This document shows, piece by piece, positions 24,599 to 34,008 of a stretch of 39,399 bases of DNA (position 1 is its first letter; every line of letters begins with the position of its first letter). The stretch spans positions 1 through 39,399 of the forward strand of contig NZ_LZSE01000038.1 of NCBI RefSeq assembly GCF_001665295.1, given 5' to 3'. The DNA is from Mycobacterium sp. 1554424.7. GTDB taxonomy: Bacteria > Actinomycetota > Actinomycetes > Mycobacteriales > Mycobacteriaceae. The position numbers were made by a program, and so were the translations under genes. The notes beneath the pieces are model-generated. The model was given only the letters and a program-made list of their open reading frames with translations. It searched no databases and had not been told where the DNA came from.

Positions 24599-25499
24599 GG
24601 GCCGCACCGACGGTGACAGCTGGGGGCCGGCGTCCAGCGTGGGGGCGACGGCCACCATGGTCGCGGCGTCCCGCGCCGTGGCGTCGCAGGGACCCGATCC
24701 GCTGCTCGACGACCCGTTCGCCGATCCCCTGGTCCGCGCCGTCGGGCTGGACCCCTTCATCCGCATCATCGACGGCGAGCTCGATTTCGAGGACGACGCG
24801 CTGTTCAACCGGAAGACCCGGCGCGAGCAGATCACGGTGCGCACCAGGTTTTTCGACGATTTCTTCACCGGCGCCGCCGGCGAGGGTGCGCGGCAGGCGG
24901 TGATCCTGGCCTCCGGCCTGGACACCAGGGCCTACCGATTGGCTTGGCCGGCCGGGACGGTGGTCTACGAGATCGACCAGCCCCAGGTCATCGCGTTCAA
25001 GACGGGCACGCTGGCCGGGCTCGGCGCAGCCCCCACCGCCGAGCACCGCACGATCGCCATCGACCTGCGCGACGACTGGCCGGCGGCTTTGCGCCAGGGC
25101 GGCTTCGACGTCACGCGGCCGACGGCGTGGAGCGCGGAGGGCCTGCTGCCCTACCTGCCGCCCGACGCCCAGGACCGGCTGTTCGACCACATCACCGCGC
25201 TGTCCGCGCCGGGCAGCCGGCTGGCCACCGAACACGTCCCCAACCCGAACGCGTTCACCGACGAGCGCCTGCAACACATCTCCGAGCGGTGGCGGCGCCT
25301 CGGTCTCAACCTCGACCCGGCCGACCTGTTCTACCGCGGCGAGCGCAACGTCGTCGTCGACTACCTGAGCACCCACGGCTGGGACGTGACGGCCTACCCC
25401 GCCCGGGAGTTGTATGCCAGCAACGGATTTGAGTTCCCCGAGGACGCGATGGTGGCCGCCTTCGGCGACCTCAGTTATGTCGCCGCGACCCTCAAGTAG
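24591..25499 (+). CDS. SAM-dependent methyltransferase, PF04072 family (tandem copy 2)
   Basis: This 302-residue paralogue of its neighbours has [20 protein letters not shown] at the N-terminus, where the family W-D-L becomes W-G-P. It also has [34 protein letters not shown] and [19 protein letters not shown]. The SAM site looks intact. The ATG at 24591 lies inside the previous gene (8-nt overlap), so the copies are translated as a coupled unit. The changed N-terminal motif and the I-A-F-K variant may mark a different acceptor. Confidence 0.9.
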   Translation: MSEGRTDGDSWGPASSVGATATMVAASRAVASQGPDPLLDDPFADPLVRAVGLDPFIRIIDGELDFEDDALFNRKTRREQITVRTRFFDDFFTGAAGEGARQAVILASGLDTRAYRLAWPAGTVVYEIDQPQVIAFKTGTLAGLGAAPTAEHRTIAIDLRDDWPAALRQGGFDVTRPTAWSAEGLLPYLPPDAQDRLFDHITALSAPGSRLATEHVPNPNAFTDERLQHISERWRRLGLNLDPADLFYRGERNVVVDYLSTHGWDVTAYPARELYASNGFEFPEDAMVAAFGDLSYVAATLK

Positions 25500-25509
25500 G
25501 GTTTCGCCT

Positions 25510-26424
25510 ATGCCACGCACCCATGACGACAACTGGGACCTGGCCTCCAGCGTCGGCGTGACCGCGACCATGGTCGCGGCGGCCCGCGCCATGGCGACCA
25601 GGGATCCCCGCGGCCTGATCAACGACCCCTACGCCGAGCCGCTGGTGCGCGCGGTCGGGGTGGACCTGTTCACCAAGATGCTGGACGGCGAGCTCGACCT
25701 CGAGGCGTTCGAGAACGCGTCGCCGGCGCGCATGCAGGCGATGGCCGACGGAATGGCGGTGCGCACCAAGTACTTCGACGACTACTTCATCGACGCTGTC
25801 GGTGCCGGCGTGCGCCAGGCGGTGATCCTGGCATCCGGCCTGGACGCGCGCGCCTACCGGCTACCCTGGCCCGACGGCACGGTGGTCTACGAACTCGACC
25901 AGCCGCAGGTGATCGAGTTCAAGACGACCACGCTGGCCGGCATCGGGGCCGAACCCACCGCCACCCGGCGAACCATCGCGATCGATCTGCGGCAAGACTG
26001 GCCGGCCGCGCTGCGGGCCGCGGGATTGGACACGACGGCACCGACCGCCTGGTTGGCCGAGGGCCTGCTGATCTACCTGCCGCCGGAGGCCCAGGACCGG
26101 CTGTTCGACAACATCACAGCCCTCAGCGCGCCCGGCAGCACCATCGCCACCGAATTCGTGCCCGGCATCATCGATTTCGATCCCAGCCAGGTGCAGGACA
26201 TGTCCGGCATATTCCGGCAGCACGGCGTGGACATCGACATGGCCTCGCTGGTCTACACCGGGCAGCGCAACCACGTCGTCGACTACCTGCGGTCCAAGGG
26301 CTGGGACGCCGAGGGCGTGACGCGAACGGAACTGTTCAGGCGCAACCACATCGAGGTGCCGCCCCCGGAACAGGACGATCCGCTTGGCGAAATCATCTTC
26401 ATCAGCGGCAGCCTGACGGGCTAG
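25510..26424 (+). CDS. SAM-dependent methyltransferase, PF04072 family (tandem copy 3)
   Basis: This 304-residue third copy has [54 protein letters not shown] and [19 protein letters not shown]. The frame is open upstream into the previous gene. ATG 25510, 10 nt after the previous stop with AGGG nearby, matches the N-terminus of the paralogues and is preferred. All the family motifs are intact, so it is probably active. The three genes are likely one operon starting in the AT-rich region at 23604. Confidence 0.9.
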   Translation: MPRTHDDNWDLASSVGVTATMVAAARAMATRDPRGLINDPYAEPLVRAVGVDLFTKMLDGELDLEAFENASPARMQAMADGMAVRTKYFDDYFIDAVGAGVRQAVILASGLDARAYRLPWPDGTVVYELDQPQVIEFKTTTLAGIGAEPTATRRTIAIDLRQDWPAALRAAGLDTTAPTAWLAEGLLIYLPPEAQDRLFDNITALSAPGSTIATEFVPGIIDFDPSQVQDMSGIFRQHGVDIDMASLVYTGQRNHVVDYLRSKGWDAEGVTRTELFRRNHIEVPPPEQDDPLGEIIFISGSLTG

Positions 26425-26668
26425 ACGTGACGTGGGCGGCGTCCACGAGCACTCCCGGTGACGACACGCCCGGGGCTAGCGCAATTACGACATCATGGTC
26501 AGCGGTCACCCAGGCCCAGGCTTGCTGAGGCCGGGTGGCGGGACGTGAGAACTCGCTGGCCACGGGACATTTCATAGACGATCGACAGGCAACAAGGCCG
26601 GACTGGTCCTCTGGTCGCCGACCAATGTTCGAATGCCCCCGAGGCATTTCGCACCTAGCGTCGGTGGC
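26425..26668. other. Intergenic region without a supported gene
   Basis: This 244-bp gap has no gene I can support. A minus-strand frame (26402-26647) has no recognisable domain. The right end holds an inverted repeat, AATGCC-N4-GGCATT (26633-26648), and the -10 box TAGCGT (26656-26661), 7 nt before the ATG at 26669. Confidence 0.5.
26633..26661 (+). promoter_or_regulatory. Promoter and inverted repeat of the isomerase-like gene
   Basis: TAGCGT (26656-26661) fits TANNNT and lies 7 nt before the ATG at 26669, so the message is probably leaderless. The inverted repeat AATGCC-CCGA-GGCATT (26633-26648) covers the expected -35 position and could be an operator. Confidence 0.45.
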
Positions 26669-27439
26669 ATGACGAAATCAACCGCCCGGCCGGTGGAAGC
26701 CGAAGAGTTCCTGACGGCGCTGCAAGAGCTGTCGCCGCATGCGCTGACCGCCTGTCCGGAATGGAACGTGCATGACATCGGCGCCCATCTTGCAGGGATC
26801 TACGAGGAAGTGACCCGCCATGTTCAGGCGTACTCCGCGGGTACACCGCTGAAATCGACGCGCAGTTTCGAAGAGCGCGAGGCGCCGTTCAGGGAGCTCA
26901 GCCCGGCCGAACTGCTGCGCACGGTGGATCGCGAAGAGGATCGGATGCGTCGGGAGATCCGCGCCGTTATAGACGAGGAACCGGACGCCACGCTGTGGTG
27001 GACCGGCCGGTGGATGCGCGTCGACGCGTTTCTTTCCCACCTGCGCAGCGAATGCGCGATCCACCGGTGGGACATGTACGGCGAGGACGACGTCAGCATG
27101 AGGCTGCTGCGGCAGTTTGATCTTTTCAAACACGCCGTAACGAACATTGGTGCAAAACCCTTGTGCGCACGCGGCATAGACAAGTACGGGACTGAGCTGT
27201 CAGGTTTGTCGGCCCGGGTGCGCACCGACGGTCTGCCCGATCTTCGCATCGATGTCACCGACTCCGTGCCCACGATGGATCTTGTCGACCCGGCGGACGA
27301 AGCCACCGTCAGCGGCGATCAGGCTGCGCGTTTGTTACTGCTGTGGGGACGTTCACCCGCGACACCGTCGACCCGGCTGCAAGGCTGCGGCAGCACCAAC
27401 GATGTGCTGCGCCTGCGGCGCCTGCTCTCCGGTTACTGA
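26669..27439 (+). CDS. Mycothiol-dependent maleylpyruvate isomerase-like protein
   Basis: This 256-residue protein belongs to the MDMPI family (PF11716 plus C-terminal MDMPI_C-like region). The metal-site segments are WNVHDIGAHLAGIYEE near residues 33-48 and SECAIHRWDMYGED in the middle, which hold the His and Asp/Glu ligands expected of the DinB-like four-helix fold. Family members use mycothiol, the actinobacterial thiol, in isomerisation or transfer; many copies have unknown substrates. The ATG at 26669 is chosen over an upstream start by the -10 box 7 nt before it. It is convergent with sppA. Confidence 0.82.
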   Translation: MTKSTARPVEAEEFLTALQELSPHALTACPEWNVHDIGAHLAGIYEEVTRHVQAYSAGTPLKSTRSFEEREAPFRELSPAELLRTVDREEDRMRREIRAVIDEEPDATLWWTGRWMRVDAFLSHLRSECAIHRWDMYGEDDVSMRLLRQFDLFKHAVTNIGAKPLCARGIDKYGTELSGLSARVRTDGLPDLRIDVTDSVPTMDLVDPADEATVSGDQAARLLLLWGRSPATPSTRLQGCGSTNDVLRLRRLLSGY

Positions 27440-27466
27440 ACGAGTATCACGGGTTGGACGACTCGC

Positions 27467-29242
27467 TTAAAGGCGCGAGTTCCCCATCCACAGCGCGCTG
27501 GCGCCGCCCAGCGTCTGCTCGACGTTCTCCAGAATTCCGACGATCGACCGGCCCAGCAGCGCGCCCAGCGCATCGGGAAGCGATGCGGCGGCGGGTTGCG
27601 ACGACGCCCGCGGCCGCACCAGGTCCAGCAGCGACGACCCCGGATAGCTGACGACGCGCACCTCGGCGTCCTCGTCCAGGCCGGCCAGGACCTTGGCGCG
27701 GCGCACCGCGGCCCGGAAGCCGCCGAGCTCGTCGACGAGGCCGCGCTCGAGGGCGTCGGCGCCGGTCCAGACCCGGCCCCGCGCAACGGCTTCCACGGCC
27801 TCGGCGCTCAGGTTGCGGCCCTCGGCGACGCGTTCCACGAAGTCGTTGTAGAGCAGCTCGGCCTCGGCCTCGCGATGCCGGTGCTGCTCCGGCGTGAACG
27901 GCGCGTCGACGGACCAGGCGTCGGCATTCGCGTTGGTGCGCACCGTATCCGACGCGACCCCCAGGCGATCCTTCAGATCACGCACCACCAGCTTGCCGGT
28001 GATCACGCCGATCGAGCCGGTGATCGTGCCCGGGTTGGCCAGGATCGCGTCGGCGCCCATCGCGACGTAGTAGCCGCCGGACGCGGCGACGGCGCCCATC
28101 GACGCCACCACCGGCTTGCCGCGCTCGCGAGCCCTCGCCACCTCGCGCCAGATGGTCTCCGACGCGATCACCGAGCCCCCCGGGCTGTCCACCCGCAGCA
28201 CGATCGCGGACACCGAATCGTCGGCGGCGGCCTCCCGCAGCCCCGCCGCGATGGTGTCGGCGCCGGCGGTCGACGTGCCCAGCGGCAGGAACTGCGGGCC
28301 GCCGCGCCCGGTGACGATCGTGCCGTCGACGGTGATCACGGCCAGCGTCGGCTTGGGCCGGCGCCCCGGGACGGACGGCACGGGCGGGCTCAGGCGCGAC
28401 CGCGCCGCACCGGCGTAGCGCGCCAGGTAGAGCCGCGGTGGCGCGGTGTCATCCGAAACATCTTGCACGCCAACCAGTTCCGCGATCCGCGCATACGCCT
28501 CGTCGCGGAATCCGATCCGGTCGACCAGCCCCGAGGACAGCGCGTCGTCGCGCAGGAGCGGGCCCCGGTCGGCCAACTCGTCGAGCGTCTCCGGCTCGAC
28601 CTTGCGCGACTCCGCGACCGCCCGCCACACCTGTTCCTGCAGGCATGCCAGCATCCGCGTGACGGCCTCGCGGTGGGCCTCGGTGAAGCCGCCCTCGGTC
28701 AAAAGGTTTGCCGCTGACTTGTATTCGCCCGTCGCGATGATCTGGGCTTCGATCCCCGCCTTGTCCAGCGCGTCGCGCAGGAACATGGCGTTGCTCGCGA
28801 ATCCGATTAGGCCGACGCTTCCCGACGGCTGCAGCCACACCTCGCCGAACGCCGAAGCCAGGTAGTAGGACAGCGTGCCCGGGTAGGTCTCGGCCCACGC
28901 CAGCGACGGTTTGACGGCGCTGAAAGCCGCGATCGCCTCCCGCAGTTCCTGGACCGCGGCCGGGGGCGCCGCCGCGAGCTGCACGCGCGCGATCAGCCCG
29001 GCGACCCGCGGGTCCTCGGCGGCGCGGTGGATCGCCGCGACGGTGTCGCGCAGCGTCATCGGTCGATCGCCCCCGGTGATGATCGCCACCGGATCGAAGC
29101 CCGTGCTCTCCGGCGGCGCCGAGCGCAGGTCGAACTCGAGCACGCAGCCGTTGGGCACGCCGTGGTGGCGCGCGGTGTCGACGCGGCCGGCCAGCGCGCG
29201 GACGTCGTCGATCCCTGGGATTGAGGGCAGAAAACCGAACAT
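27467..29242 (-). CDS. sppA: Signal peptide peptidase SppA, 67-kDa type
   Basis: This 591-residue serine protease has two tandem ClpP-like domains. K175 (TGEYKSAANL) in the N-terminal half and S388 (AVAASGGYYVA) in the C-terminal half form the split Ser-Lys dyad of the 67-kDa type, which cleaves left-over signal peptides. The substrate-binding loop VLRVDSPGGSVIASE is present. Unlike E. coli SppA, I see no clear N-terminal membrane helix, so attachment is uncertain. ATG 29242 has TAGGCT 6 nt upstream, giving a leaderless message. It is divergent from the LLM gene and corresponds to Rv0724. Confidence 0.9.
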   Translation of the reverse strand: MFGFLPSIPGIDDVRALAGRVDTARHHGVPNGCVLEFDLRSAPPESTGFDPVAIITGGDRPMTLRDTVAAIHRAAEDPRVAGLIARVQLAAAPPAAVQELREAIAAFSAVKPSLAWAETYPGTLSYYLASAFGEVWLQPSGSVGLIGFASNAMFLRDALDKAGIEAQIIATGEYKSAANLLTEGGFTEAHREAVTRMLACLQEQVWRAVAESRKVEPETLDELADRGPLLRDDALSSGLVDRIGFRDEAYARIAELVGVQDVSDDTAPPRLYLARYAGAARSRLSPPVPSVPGRRPKPTLAVITVDGTIVTGRGGPQFLPLGTSTAGADTIAAGLREAAADDSVSAIVLRVDSPGGSVIASETIWREVARARERGKPVVASMGAVAASGGYYVAMGADAILANPGTITGSIGVITGKLVVRDLKDRLGVASDTVRTNANADAWSVDAPFTPEQHRHREAEAELLYNDFVERVAEGRNLSAEAVEAVARGRVWTGADALERGLVDELGGFRAAVRRAKVLAGLDEDAEVRVVSYPGSSLLDLVRPRASSQPAAASLPDALGALLGRSIVGILENVEQTLGGASALWMGNSRL

Positions 29243-29248
29243 AGTCGC

Positions 29249-29254
29249 AGCCTA
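29249..29254 (-). promoter_or_regulatory. -10 box of leaderless sppA
   Basis: TAGGCT on the minus strand lies 6 nt before the sppA ATG, in the 38-bp divergent gap with the LLM gene. Confidence 0.5.
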
Positions 29255-29268
29255 CCGATCGGCCGCCG

Positions 29269-29274
29269 TACGGT
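29269..29274 (+). promoter_or_regulatory. -10 box of the leaderless LLM gene
   Basis: TACGGT on the plus strand lies 6 nt before the GTG at 29281. It mirrors the spacing of the sppA box on the other strand. Confidence 0.5.
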
Positions 29275-29280
29275 GGTCGG

Positions 29281-30210
29281 GTGAGGTTTTCCATCGCGAT
29301 CCCCCAATTCGACTATGACCGTTTCGATGCGCCCGGCCTTCGCTCCTACCTCGCCCGCGCCGAGGAGCTCGGGTTCGAGGCCGGCTGGGCGCTCGAGCAG
29401 ATCATCGGCGAGGCGCCGCTGCTGGCGCCGCTGGAGCTGCTGGCGTATTGCGCCGCCTGCACCGAGCGGCTGCGCCTCGGGGTCGCCGTCCTCGTCACGT
29501 CCCTGCACGACCCGCTGCAGCTGGCCTCCTCGGTCACCGCCGTCGACCGGCTCAGCCACGGGCGACTCGACCTCGGCGTGGGGGCCGGCGGAGGCTTCCG
29601 CCGATTCGACGCCTTCGGCGTCGAAAAGGCAACGTACATCTCGTATTTCACCGAGGGTATGGAGCTGATGAAGGCGGCCTGGTCCGACGAGCCCCGGGTG
29701 ACGTTTCACGGCCGCTTCCGCGACGTCGACGACCTGCCGATCGCGCCCAAGCCGGTGCAGCGGCCGCATCCGCCGATCTGGTTCGGCGGCCTGGCCCCCA
29801 AGGCGCTGGCCAGGGCCGTGCGCCACGGTGACTCGTTTCTGGGCGCGGGTTCGTCGACCACCGAGGCGTTCGCCGGGGCCGTCGCGGTGGTGCGCCGCGA
29901 ACTCGCCGAACAGCGAAAAGACCCGGCGCACTTCACGATCGGCAAGCGGGTCTATCTGACGGTCGACGACGACTCCGCAAAAGCTCGCGAACGCGTCCTC
30001 GAAGGGCTCCACCGCATCTACGGCGATTCCATTCCCGGCGGCGAAAACGTGCCGGTGTCCGGCACACCCGACGACGTGGCGCGCGGGCTGCGCGAGGTGA
30101 TCGACGCGGGGGCCGAGTACGTGCTACTCAACCCCGTCGGCGCCGACGTTCCCGAGAACCGCGAACAGATGGAACGCCTTGCCGCGGAGGTCATTCCGCA
30201 GCTGAGCTGA
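29281..30210 (+). CDS. LLM-class (luciferase-like, probably F420-dependent) oxidoreductase
   Basis: This 309-residue TIM-barrel flavin or F420 oxidoreductase of the bacterial luciferase superfamily has RFSIAIPQFDYDRFD at the start, LGVAVLVTSLHDPLQLAS, SHGRLDLGVGAGGG, and PVQRPHPPIWFGGLAPKALA. Mycobacterial members mostly use F420, but the sequence alone does not settle FMN versus F420, and the substrate is unknown. The start is GTG 29281 with a -10 box 6 nt upstream. It ends directly against the convergent rplO stop, with a short hairpin over both stops. Confidence 0.87.
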   Translation: MRFSIAIPQFDYDRFDAPGLRSYLARAEELGFEAGWALEQIIGEAPLLAPLELLAYCAACTERLRLGVAVLVTSLHDPLQLASSVTAVDRLSHGRLDLGVGAGGGFRRFDAFGVEKATYISYFTEGMELMKAAWSDEPRVTFHGRFRDVDDLPIAPKPVQRPHPPIWFGGLAPKALARAVRHGDSFLGAGSSTTEAFAGAVAVVRRELAEQRKDPAHFTIGKRVYLTVDDDSAKARERVLEGLHRIYGDSIPGGENVPVSGTPDDVARGLREVIDAGAEYVLLNPVGADVPENREQMERLAAEVIPQLS

Positions 30211-30219
30211 CTACAGCTC
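30204..30219. terminator. Possible bidirectional hairpin over two stop codons
   Basis: GAGCTG-ACTA-CAGCTC is a perfect 6-bp inverted repeat with a 4-nt loop that spans the LLM and rplO stop codons. Without a U tract it is only a candidate. Confidence 0.35.
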
Positions 30220-30651
30220 GGTGACCGAGCCGCCCGCCGCGGTGATCTTCTCGCGAGCGCTGCCGCTGAACTTGTGCGCGGTCAGGTCGACCTTGACGGT
30301 CAGCTCGCCGTCGCCGAGGACCTTGACCAACGAGTTCTTGCGAACCGCGCCCTTGGCCACCAGTTCGTCCACGCCGACGGAACCGCCCTGCGGGAACAGC
30401 CGGTTGATGTCGCCGACGTTGACGATCTCGTACTCGGTGCGGAACCGATTGCGGAATCCCTTGAGCTTGGGCAGCCGCATGTGGATCGGCATCTGGCCAC
30501 CCTCGAAGGTGGCCGGCACGTTCTTGCGGGCCTTGGTGCCCTTGGTGCCGCGCCCGGCCGACTTGCCCTTGGAGCCCTCGCCGCGACCGACCCGGGTGCG
30601 CGCCTTCTTCGACCCCGGCGCGGGTTTGAGGTCGTGCAATTTGATGGTCAT
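30211..30651 (-). CDS. rplO: 50S ribosomal protein L15
   Basis: L15 (146 residues) binds 23S rRNA late in 50S assembly. The basic, glycine-rich start [36 protein letters not shown] and [16 protein letters not shown] are diagnostic. The start ATG overlaps the rpmD stop as ATGA. It is the last gene of the ribosomal run here; secY, which often follows rplO in bacteria, lies about 20 kb away on the same strand, with the sppA, methyltransferase and accessory genes in between. Confidence 0.97.
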   Translation of the reverse strand: MTIKLHDLKPAPGSKKARTRVGRGEGSKGKSAGRGTKGTKARKNVPATFEGGQMPIHMRLPKLKGFRNRFRTEYEIVNVGDINRLFPQGGSVGVDELVAKGAVRKNSLVKVLGDGELTVKVDLTAHKFSGSAREKITAAGGSVTEL

Positions 30652-30830
30652 TTGGCCTCCTCCACCTGCACCAGGTGGCTCACGACCGCGATCAGGCCGC
30701 GCGTCTGCGCGTTGTCCTCACGGACCACCGAATGGCGGATCCGCCGCAGGCCCAGGGTGCGCAGGCTCTCGCGCTGCTTCCAGCGAGCACCGATGGTGCT
30801 GCGCACCTGGGTGATCTTGAGCTGACTCAT
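30648..30830 (-). CDS. rpmD: 50S ribosomal protein L30
   Basis: L30 (60 residues, bacterial short form) has the start [20 protein letters not shown] and the body [20 protein letters not shown]. The ATG at 30830 was chosen because it gives the exact family length and overlaps the rpsE stop as ATGA; the frame is open further upstream through rpsE. Both ends are coupled, so rpsE, rpmD and rplO are probably made in step. Confidence 0.97.
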   Translation of the reverse strand: MSQLKITQVRSTIGARWKQRESLRTLGLRRIRHSVVREDNAQTRGLIAVVSHLVQVEEAK

Positions 30831-31522
30831 GGTTGAGCTCCTGAAGTCTGAGCCTCTCGCGCCGCCGCCGCACTGGCCAGCGCGTCGCTTTCCCGGCGCG
30901 CCTTCAACATCCCGGCCGGCGCGACGTCCTCGATGGGCAGTCCGCGGCGCGCGGCCACCTCCTCGGGCCGCTGTAGCAGCTTGAGCGCGGCCACGGTGGC
31001 GTGCACCACGTTGATCGCGTTGTCGCTGCCCAACGACTTGGCCAGAATGTCGTGCACGCCAGCGCATTCCAGCACGGCGCGGGCCGCGCCGCCGGCGATG
31101 ACGCCGGTACCGGGGCTGGCGGGACGCAGCAGCACCACGCCCGCGGCCGCCTCACCCTGCACCGGGTGCGTGATGGTGCCGCCGATCAACGGCACCCGGA
31201 AGAAGCCCTTGCGCGCCTCCTCGACGCCCTTGGCGATCGCGGCCGGCACCTCCTTGGCCTTGCCGTAGCCGACGCCGACCATGCCGTTGCCGTCACCGAC
31301 GATGACCAAGGCGGTGAAGCTGAATCGCCGTCCACCCTTGACCACCTTGGAGACGCGGTTGATGGCGACCACCCGTTCCAGGTAGTTGCTCTTCTCGCCG
31401 TCGCGGTCGCGACCGCCGCGGCCACCGCCGTCGCGCCGGCCGCGGCCGTCGCGGCCGTCACCGCGCGAGTCGCGGCTGTCGCGGCTGTCAGGGCCGTGCC
31501 CGCCGGCCGACTGTTCCGCCAT
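30827..31522 (-). CDS. rpsE: 30S ribosomal protein S5
   Basis: S5 (231 residues) helps translational accuracy in the 30S subunit. The S5 fold starts at about residue 43 ([20 protein letters not shown]), with [19 protein letters not shown] and the C-terminal domain following. The ATG at 31522 gives the mycobacterial start MAEQSAGG. Before the fold lies a low-complexity tail of R-D-S, R-G-D and R-G-G units (about 12-40) encoded by short GC repeats. It seems longer than in M. tuberculosis S5 (about 220 residues). It couples to rpmD by ATGA. Confidence 0.97.
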   Translation of the reverse strand: MAEQSAGGHGPDSRDSRDSRGDGRDGRGRRDGGGRGGRDRDGEKSNYLERVVAINRVSKVVKGGRRFSFTALVIVGDGNGMVGVGYGKAKEVPAAIAKGVEEARKGFFRVPLIGGTITHPVQGEAAAGVVLLRPASPGTGVIAGGAARAVLECAGVHDILAKSLGSDNAINVVHATVAALKLLQRPEEVAARRGLPIEDVAPAGMLKARRESDALASAAAAREAQTSGAQP

Positions 31523-31544
31523 TATGCGGTCCTTCCAGTTGTCA

Positions 31545-31952
31545 TCAGAATTGCAATCCGTTCTCGCGCGCGGCATCCGCCAGCGCCGCGATCCGTCCGC
31601 CGTAGGTGTACCCGCCACGGTCGAAGACCACGGTGTCGATGCCGGCGGCCTTGGCGCGCTCGGCGATCAGCTGACCGACCCGCACGCTGCGCGCCTTCTT
31701 GTCGCCGTCCAGGCCGCGCACGTCGGTCTCGATCGACGACGCCGCGGCCAGCGTGGTGCCGTTCTCGTCGTTGACCAATTGCACGTGAATGTGCCGCGCG
31801 GAGCGGTGCACCACCAGCCGCGGGCGCTGCGGGGTGCCGGCCAGCTTCTTGCGCAGCCGCGCGTGCCTGCGCAGCCGGGAGACCCGCCGGGTCGCGGATA
31901 CGTTCTGCCCCACCGGCTTTCCGGTTGGGGCGGCGGTCTTTGTTTGCGCCAT
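31545..31952 (-). CDS. rplR: 50S ribosomal protein L18
   Basis: L18 (135 residues) binds 5S rRNA and brings it to the 50S subunit. The diagnostic core is [34 protein letters not shown] and the C-terminal [17 protein letters not shown]. The mycobacterial N-terminal extension ([17 protein letters not shown]) is present. The ATG at 31952 lies 2 nt after the rplF stop, and rpsE starts 22 nt after its stop. Confidence 0.97.
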   Translation of the reverse strand: MAQTKTAAPTGKPVGQNVSATRRVSRLRRHARLRKKLAGTPQRPRLVVHRSARHIHVQLVNDENGTTLAAASSIETDVRGLDGDKKARSVRVGQLIAERAKAAGIDTVVFDRGGYTYGGRIAALADAARENGLQF

Positions 31953-31954
31953 GA

Positions 31955-32494
31955 CTACTTACCTGTCTTTCCGACCTTGCGGCGGATCTGCTCGCCCTCG
32001 TAGCGCACGCCCTTGCCCTTGTACGGGTCGGGGCGGCGCAGGCGGCGGATGTTCGCCGAGATCTGGCCGACCTTCTGCTTGTCGATCCCGGTGACGGTGA
32101 ACTTCGTCGGCGACTGCACCGCGAACGTGATGCCCTCGGGCGCCTCGATCACCACGGGGTGGCTGTAGCCGAGCGCGAACTCTAGGTTGGACCCCTTGAG
32201 CTGCACGCGGTAGCCGACCCCGAAGATCTCCATCTTGACGGTGTAGCCCTCCGTCACGCCGGTGACCAGGTTGGACACCAGCGTGCGCGACAGCCCGTGC
32301 AGCGAGCGGTTGCGCCGCTCGTCGTTGGGGCGGGTGACCACGATCGCGCCGTCGTCGTTGCGCGCCACCGCAATCGGTTCGGCGACGGTCAGATTCAGGG
32401 TGCCCTTGGGACCCTTCACCGAGACGTTCTGGCCGTCGATCGTTACGTCGACTCCGGTGGGGACCGGAACCGGCTGCTTACCAATGCGCGACAT
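31955..32494 (-). CDS. rplF: 50S ribosomal protein L6
   Basis: L6 (179 residues) binds 23S rRNA near the factor-binding site. It has the two repeated L6 domains; [20 protein letters not shown] starts the first, and the second carries [20 protein letters not shown] and [16 protein letters not shown]. The ATG at 32494 has AGGAAAG upstream. The order rpsH-rplF-rplR is standard. Confidence 0.97.
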   Translation of the reverse strand: MSRIGKQPVPVPTGVDVTIDGQNVSVKGPKGTLNLTVAEPIAVARNDDGAIVVTRPNDERRNRSLHGLSRTLVSNLVTGVTEGYTVKMEIFGVGYRVQLKGSNLEFALGYSHPVVIEAPEGITFAVQSPTKFTVTGIDKQKVGQISANIRRLRRPDPYKGKGVRYEGEQIRRKVGKTGK

Positions 32495-32519
32495 TGTCTT
32501 TCCTAAACCTCCGGGCCTC

Positions 32520-32918
32520 TCACCACACGTACGCGAGGACTTCGCCGCCCACGCCCTGTCTGGCCGCCTGACGGTCGGTGAGCAGACCAGACGACGTCGA
32601 GATGATCGCCACGCCCAGTCCGCCGAGCACGCGCGGCAGGTTGGTTGATTTCGCGTACACCCGCAATCCCGGCTTGGACACGCGGCGCAGGCCGGCGATG
32701 CTGCGCTCCCGGCTGGGCCCGTACTTGAGCTGGACGACCAGCGACTTGCCGACCCGAGCGTCTTCGGTCCGGAAGTCGTTGATGTACCCCTCGTTCTTGA
32801 GGATCTGGGCGATGTTGGCCTTGATCTTGGAGTGCGGCAACGTCACCTCGTCGTGATACGCCGAATTGGCGTTGCGCAGACGGGTCAGGAAGTCCGCGAT
32901 CGGATCGGTCATCGTCAT
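32520..32918 (-). CDS. rpsH: 30S ribosomal protein S8
   Basis: S8 (132 residues) binds the central domain of 16S rRNA and, in some bacteria, represses its own operon. [20 protein letters not shown] and the C-terminal [20 protein letters not shown] with GEVLAYVW identify it. ATG 32918 is used, giving MTMTD as in other mycobacteria; an ATG two codons later is possible. I did not find a clear S8 autoregulatory site. Confidence 0.97.
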   Translation of the reverse strand: MTMTDPIADFLTRLRNANSAYHDEVTLPHSKIKANIAQILKNEGYINDFRTEDARVGKSLVVQLKYGPSRERSIAGLRRVSKPGLRVYAKSTNLPRVLGGLGVAIISTSSGLLTDRQAARQGVGGEVLAYVW

Positions 32919-32937
32919 AGTTGCGTCCTACGTCCCG

Positions 32938-33123
32938 TCACCAGCTGCTCTTCTGCACGCCGGGCAGCTCACCCGCGTGCGCCATCTCTCGCAGGCAGAT
33001 CCTGCAGAGCCCGAACTTGCGGAAGACCGCCCGCGGGCGTCCGCACTTGCTGCAGCGGGTGTAGCCGCGCACCGCGAACTTCGGCTTGCGCGCGGCCTTG
33101 TTAACCAGTGCCTTCTTCGCCAT
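32938..33123 (-). CDS. rpsN: 30S ribosomal protein S14, zinc-binding (type Z)
   Basis: S14 (61 residues) has both zinc CxxC pairs, [20 protein letters not shown], typical of the primary zinc (type Z, C+) form in the ribosomal operon. Mycobacteria carry a second, zinc-free paralogue elsewhere that is induced in zinc limitation; this is the zinc form. The ATG at 33123 lies 4 nt after the rplE stop. Confidence 0.97.
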
Positions 33124-33127
33124 CTAG

Positions 33128-33691
33128 TCAGTTCTCCTTGAACGGAAATCCGAGGGCCCGCAACAGCGCTCGCCCTTCGTCGTCGGTCGTCGCCGAGGTG
33201 ACGACGTTGATGTCCATGCCGCGGACCCGGTCGATCTTGTCCACGTCGATCTCGTGGAACACCGACTGCTCGGCCAGTCCGAACGTGTAGTTGCCGACGC
33301 CGTCGAACTGCTTGGGCGACAGCCCCCGGAAGTCACGGATACGGGGCAGCGCGATCGAGGTGAGCCGGTCGAGGAACTCCCACATGCGGTCTCCGCGCAG
33401 CGTCACCCGCGCGCCGATCGGCATGCCCTCGCGCAACTTGAACTGCGCGATGGACTTTCGCGCCTTGCGGATCTCCGGCTTCTGGCCGGTGATCAGCGCC
33501 AGGTCGTTGACCGCGCCGTTGATCAGCTTGGCGTCGCGGGCCGCGTCGCCGACCCCCATGTTGACGACGACCTTGGTGATGGTCGGGATCTGCATGACGT
33601 TGCCGTAGCCGAACTGCTTGTGCAACGCGTCCCGAATCTCGTTGCGGTAGCGCTCTTTGAGGCGCGGCTGAGTCTTCTCTGCGGTGGTCAT
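33128..33691 (-). CDS. rplE: 50S ribosomal protein L5
   Basis: L5 (187 residues) binds 5S rRNA and contacts P-site t[42 protein letters not shown] and the C-terminal [20 protein letters not shown] identify it. The ATG at 33691 shares one base with the rplX stop (TGATG), which indicates coupling. Confidence 0.97.
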   Translation of the reverse strand: MTTAEKTQPRLKERYRNEIRDALHKQFGYGNVMQIPTITKVVVNMGVGDAARDAKLINGAVNDLALITGQKPEIRKARKSIAQFKLREGMPIGARVTLRGDRMWEFLDRLTSIALPRIRDFRGLSPKQFDGVGNYTFGLAEQSVFHEIDVDKIDRVRGMDINVVTSATTDDEGRALLRALGFPFKEN

Positions 33692-34008
33692 CAGATGTCC
33701 TTGCCGTTGCGCTTGGAGATGCGGACGCGCTTGCCGGTCTCCTCGTCGACCCGGTAGCCGATTCGGGTGGGCTTGCCGTCCGAGTCGACCACCATCACGT
33801 TGGAGACGTGGATCGGGGCTTCCTGCGTGACGATGCCGCCCGAGCGGGCGCCGCGCTGGTTGGTCGAAATCGCGGTGTGCTTCTTGATCCGGTTGACGCC
33901 CTCGACCAGCACGCGGTTACGTTCCGGGTACGCCTGCAGCACCTTGCCCTTGGCGCCCTTGTCCTTGCCGGCGATGACGAGGACGGTGTCGCCCTTGTGG
34001 ACCTTCAT
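33691..34008 (-). CDS. rplX: 50S ribosomal protein L24
   Basis: L24 (105 residues) starts 50S assembly by binding the 5' end of 23S r[23 protein letters not shown] is the KOW motif, and [20 protein letters not shown] follows. The ATG at 34008 directly abuts the rplN stop, and the stop overlaps rplE by one base. Confidence 0.97.
   Translation of the reverse strand: MKVHKGDTVLVIAGKDKGAKGKVLQAYPERNRVLVEGVNRIKKHTAISTNQRGARSGGIVTQEAPIHVSNVMVVDSDGKPTRIGYRVDEETGKRVRISKRNGKDI

Noticed and set aside
26402-26647. Minus-strand 81-codon frame in the gap before 26669
   Set aside because: It has no recognisable domain, no ribosome site, and overlaps the end of a methyltransferase gene and the next promoter.
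27441-27466. CGAGT/ACTCG repeat between two convergent genes as a terminator
   Set aside because: Only 5 bp with a 16-nt loop; no better than chance at this GC content.
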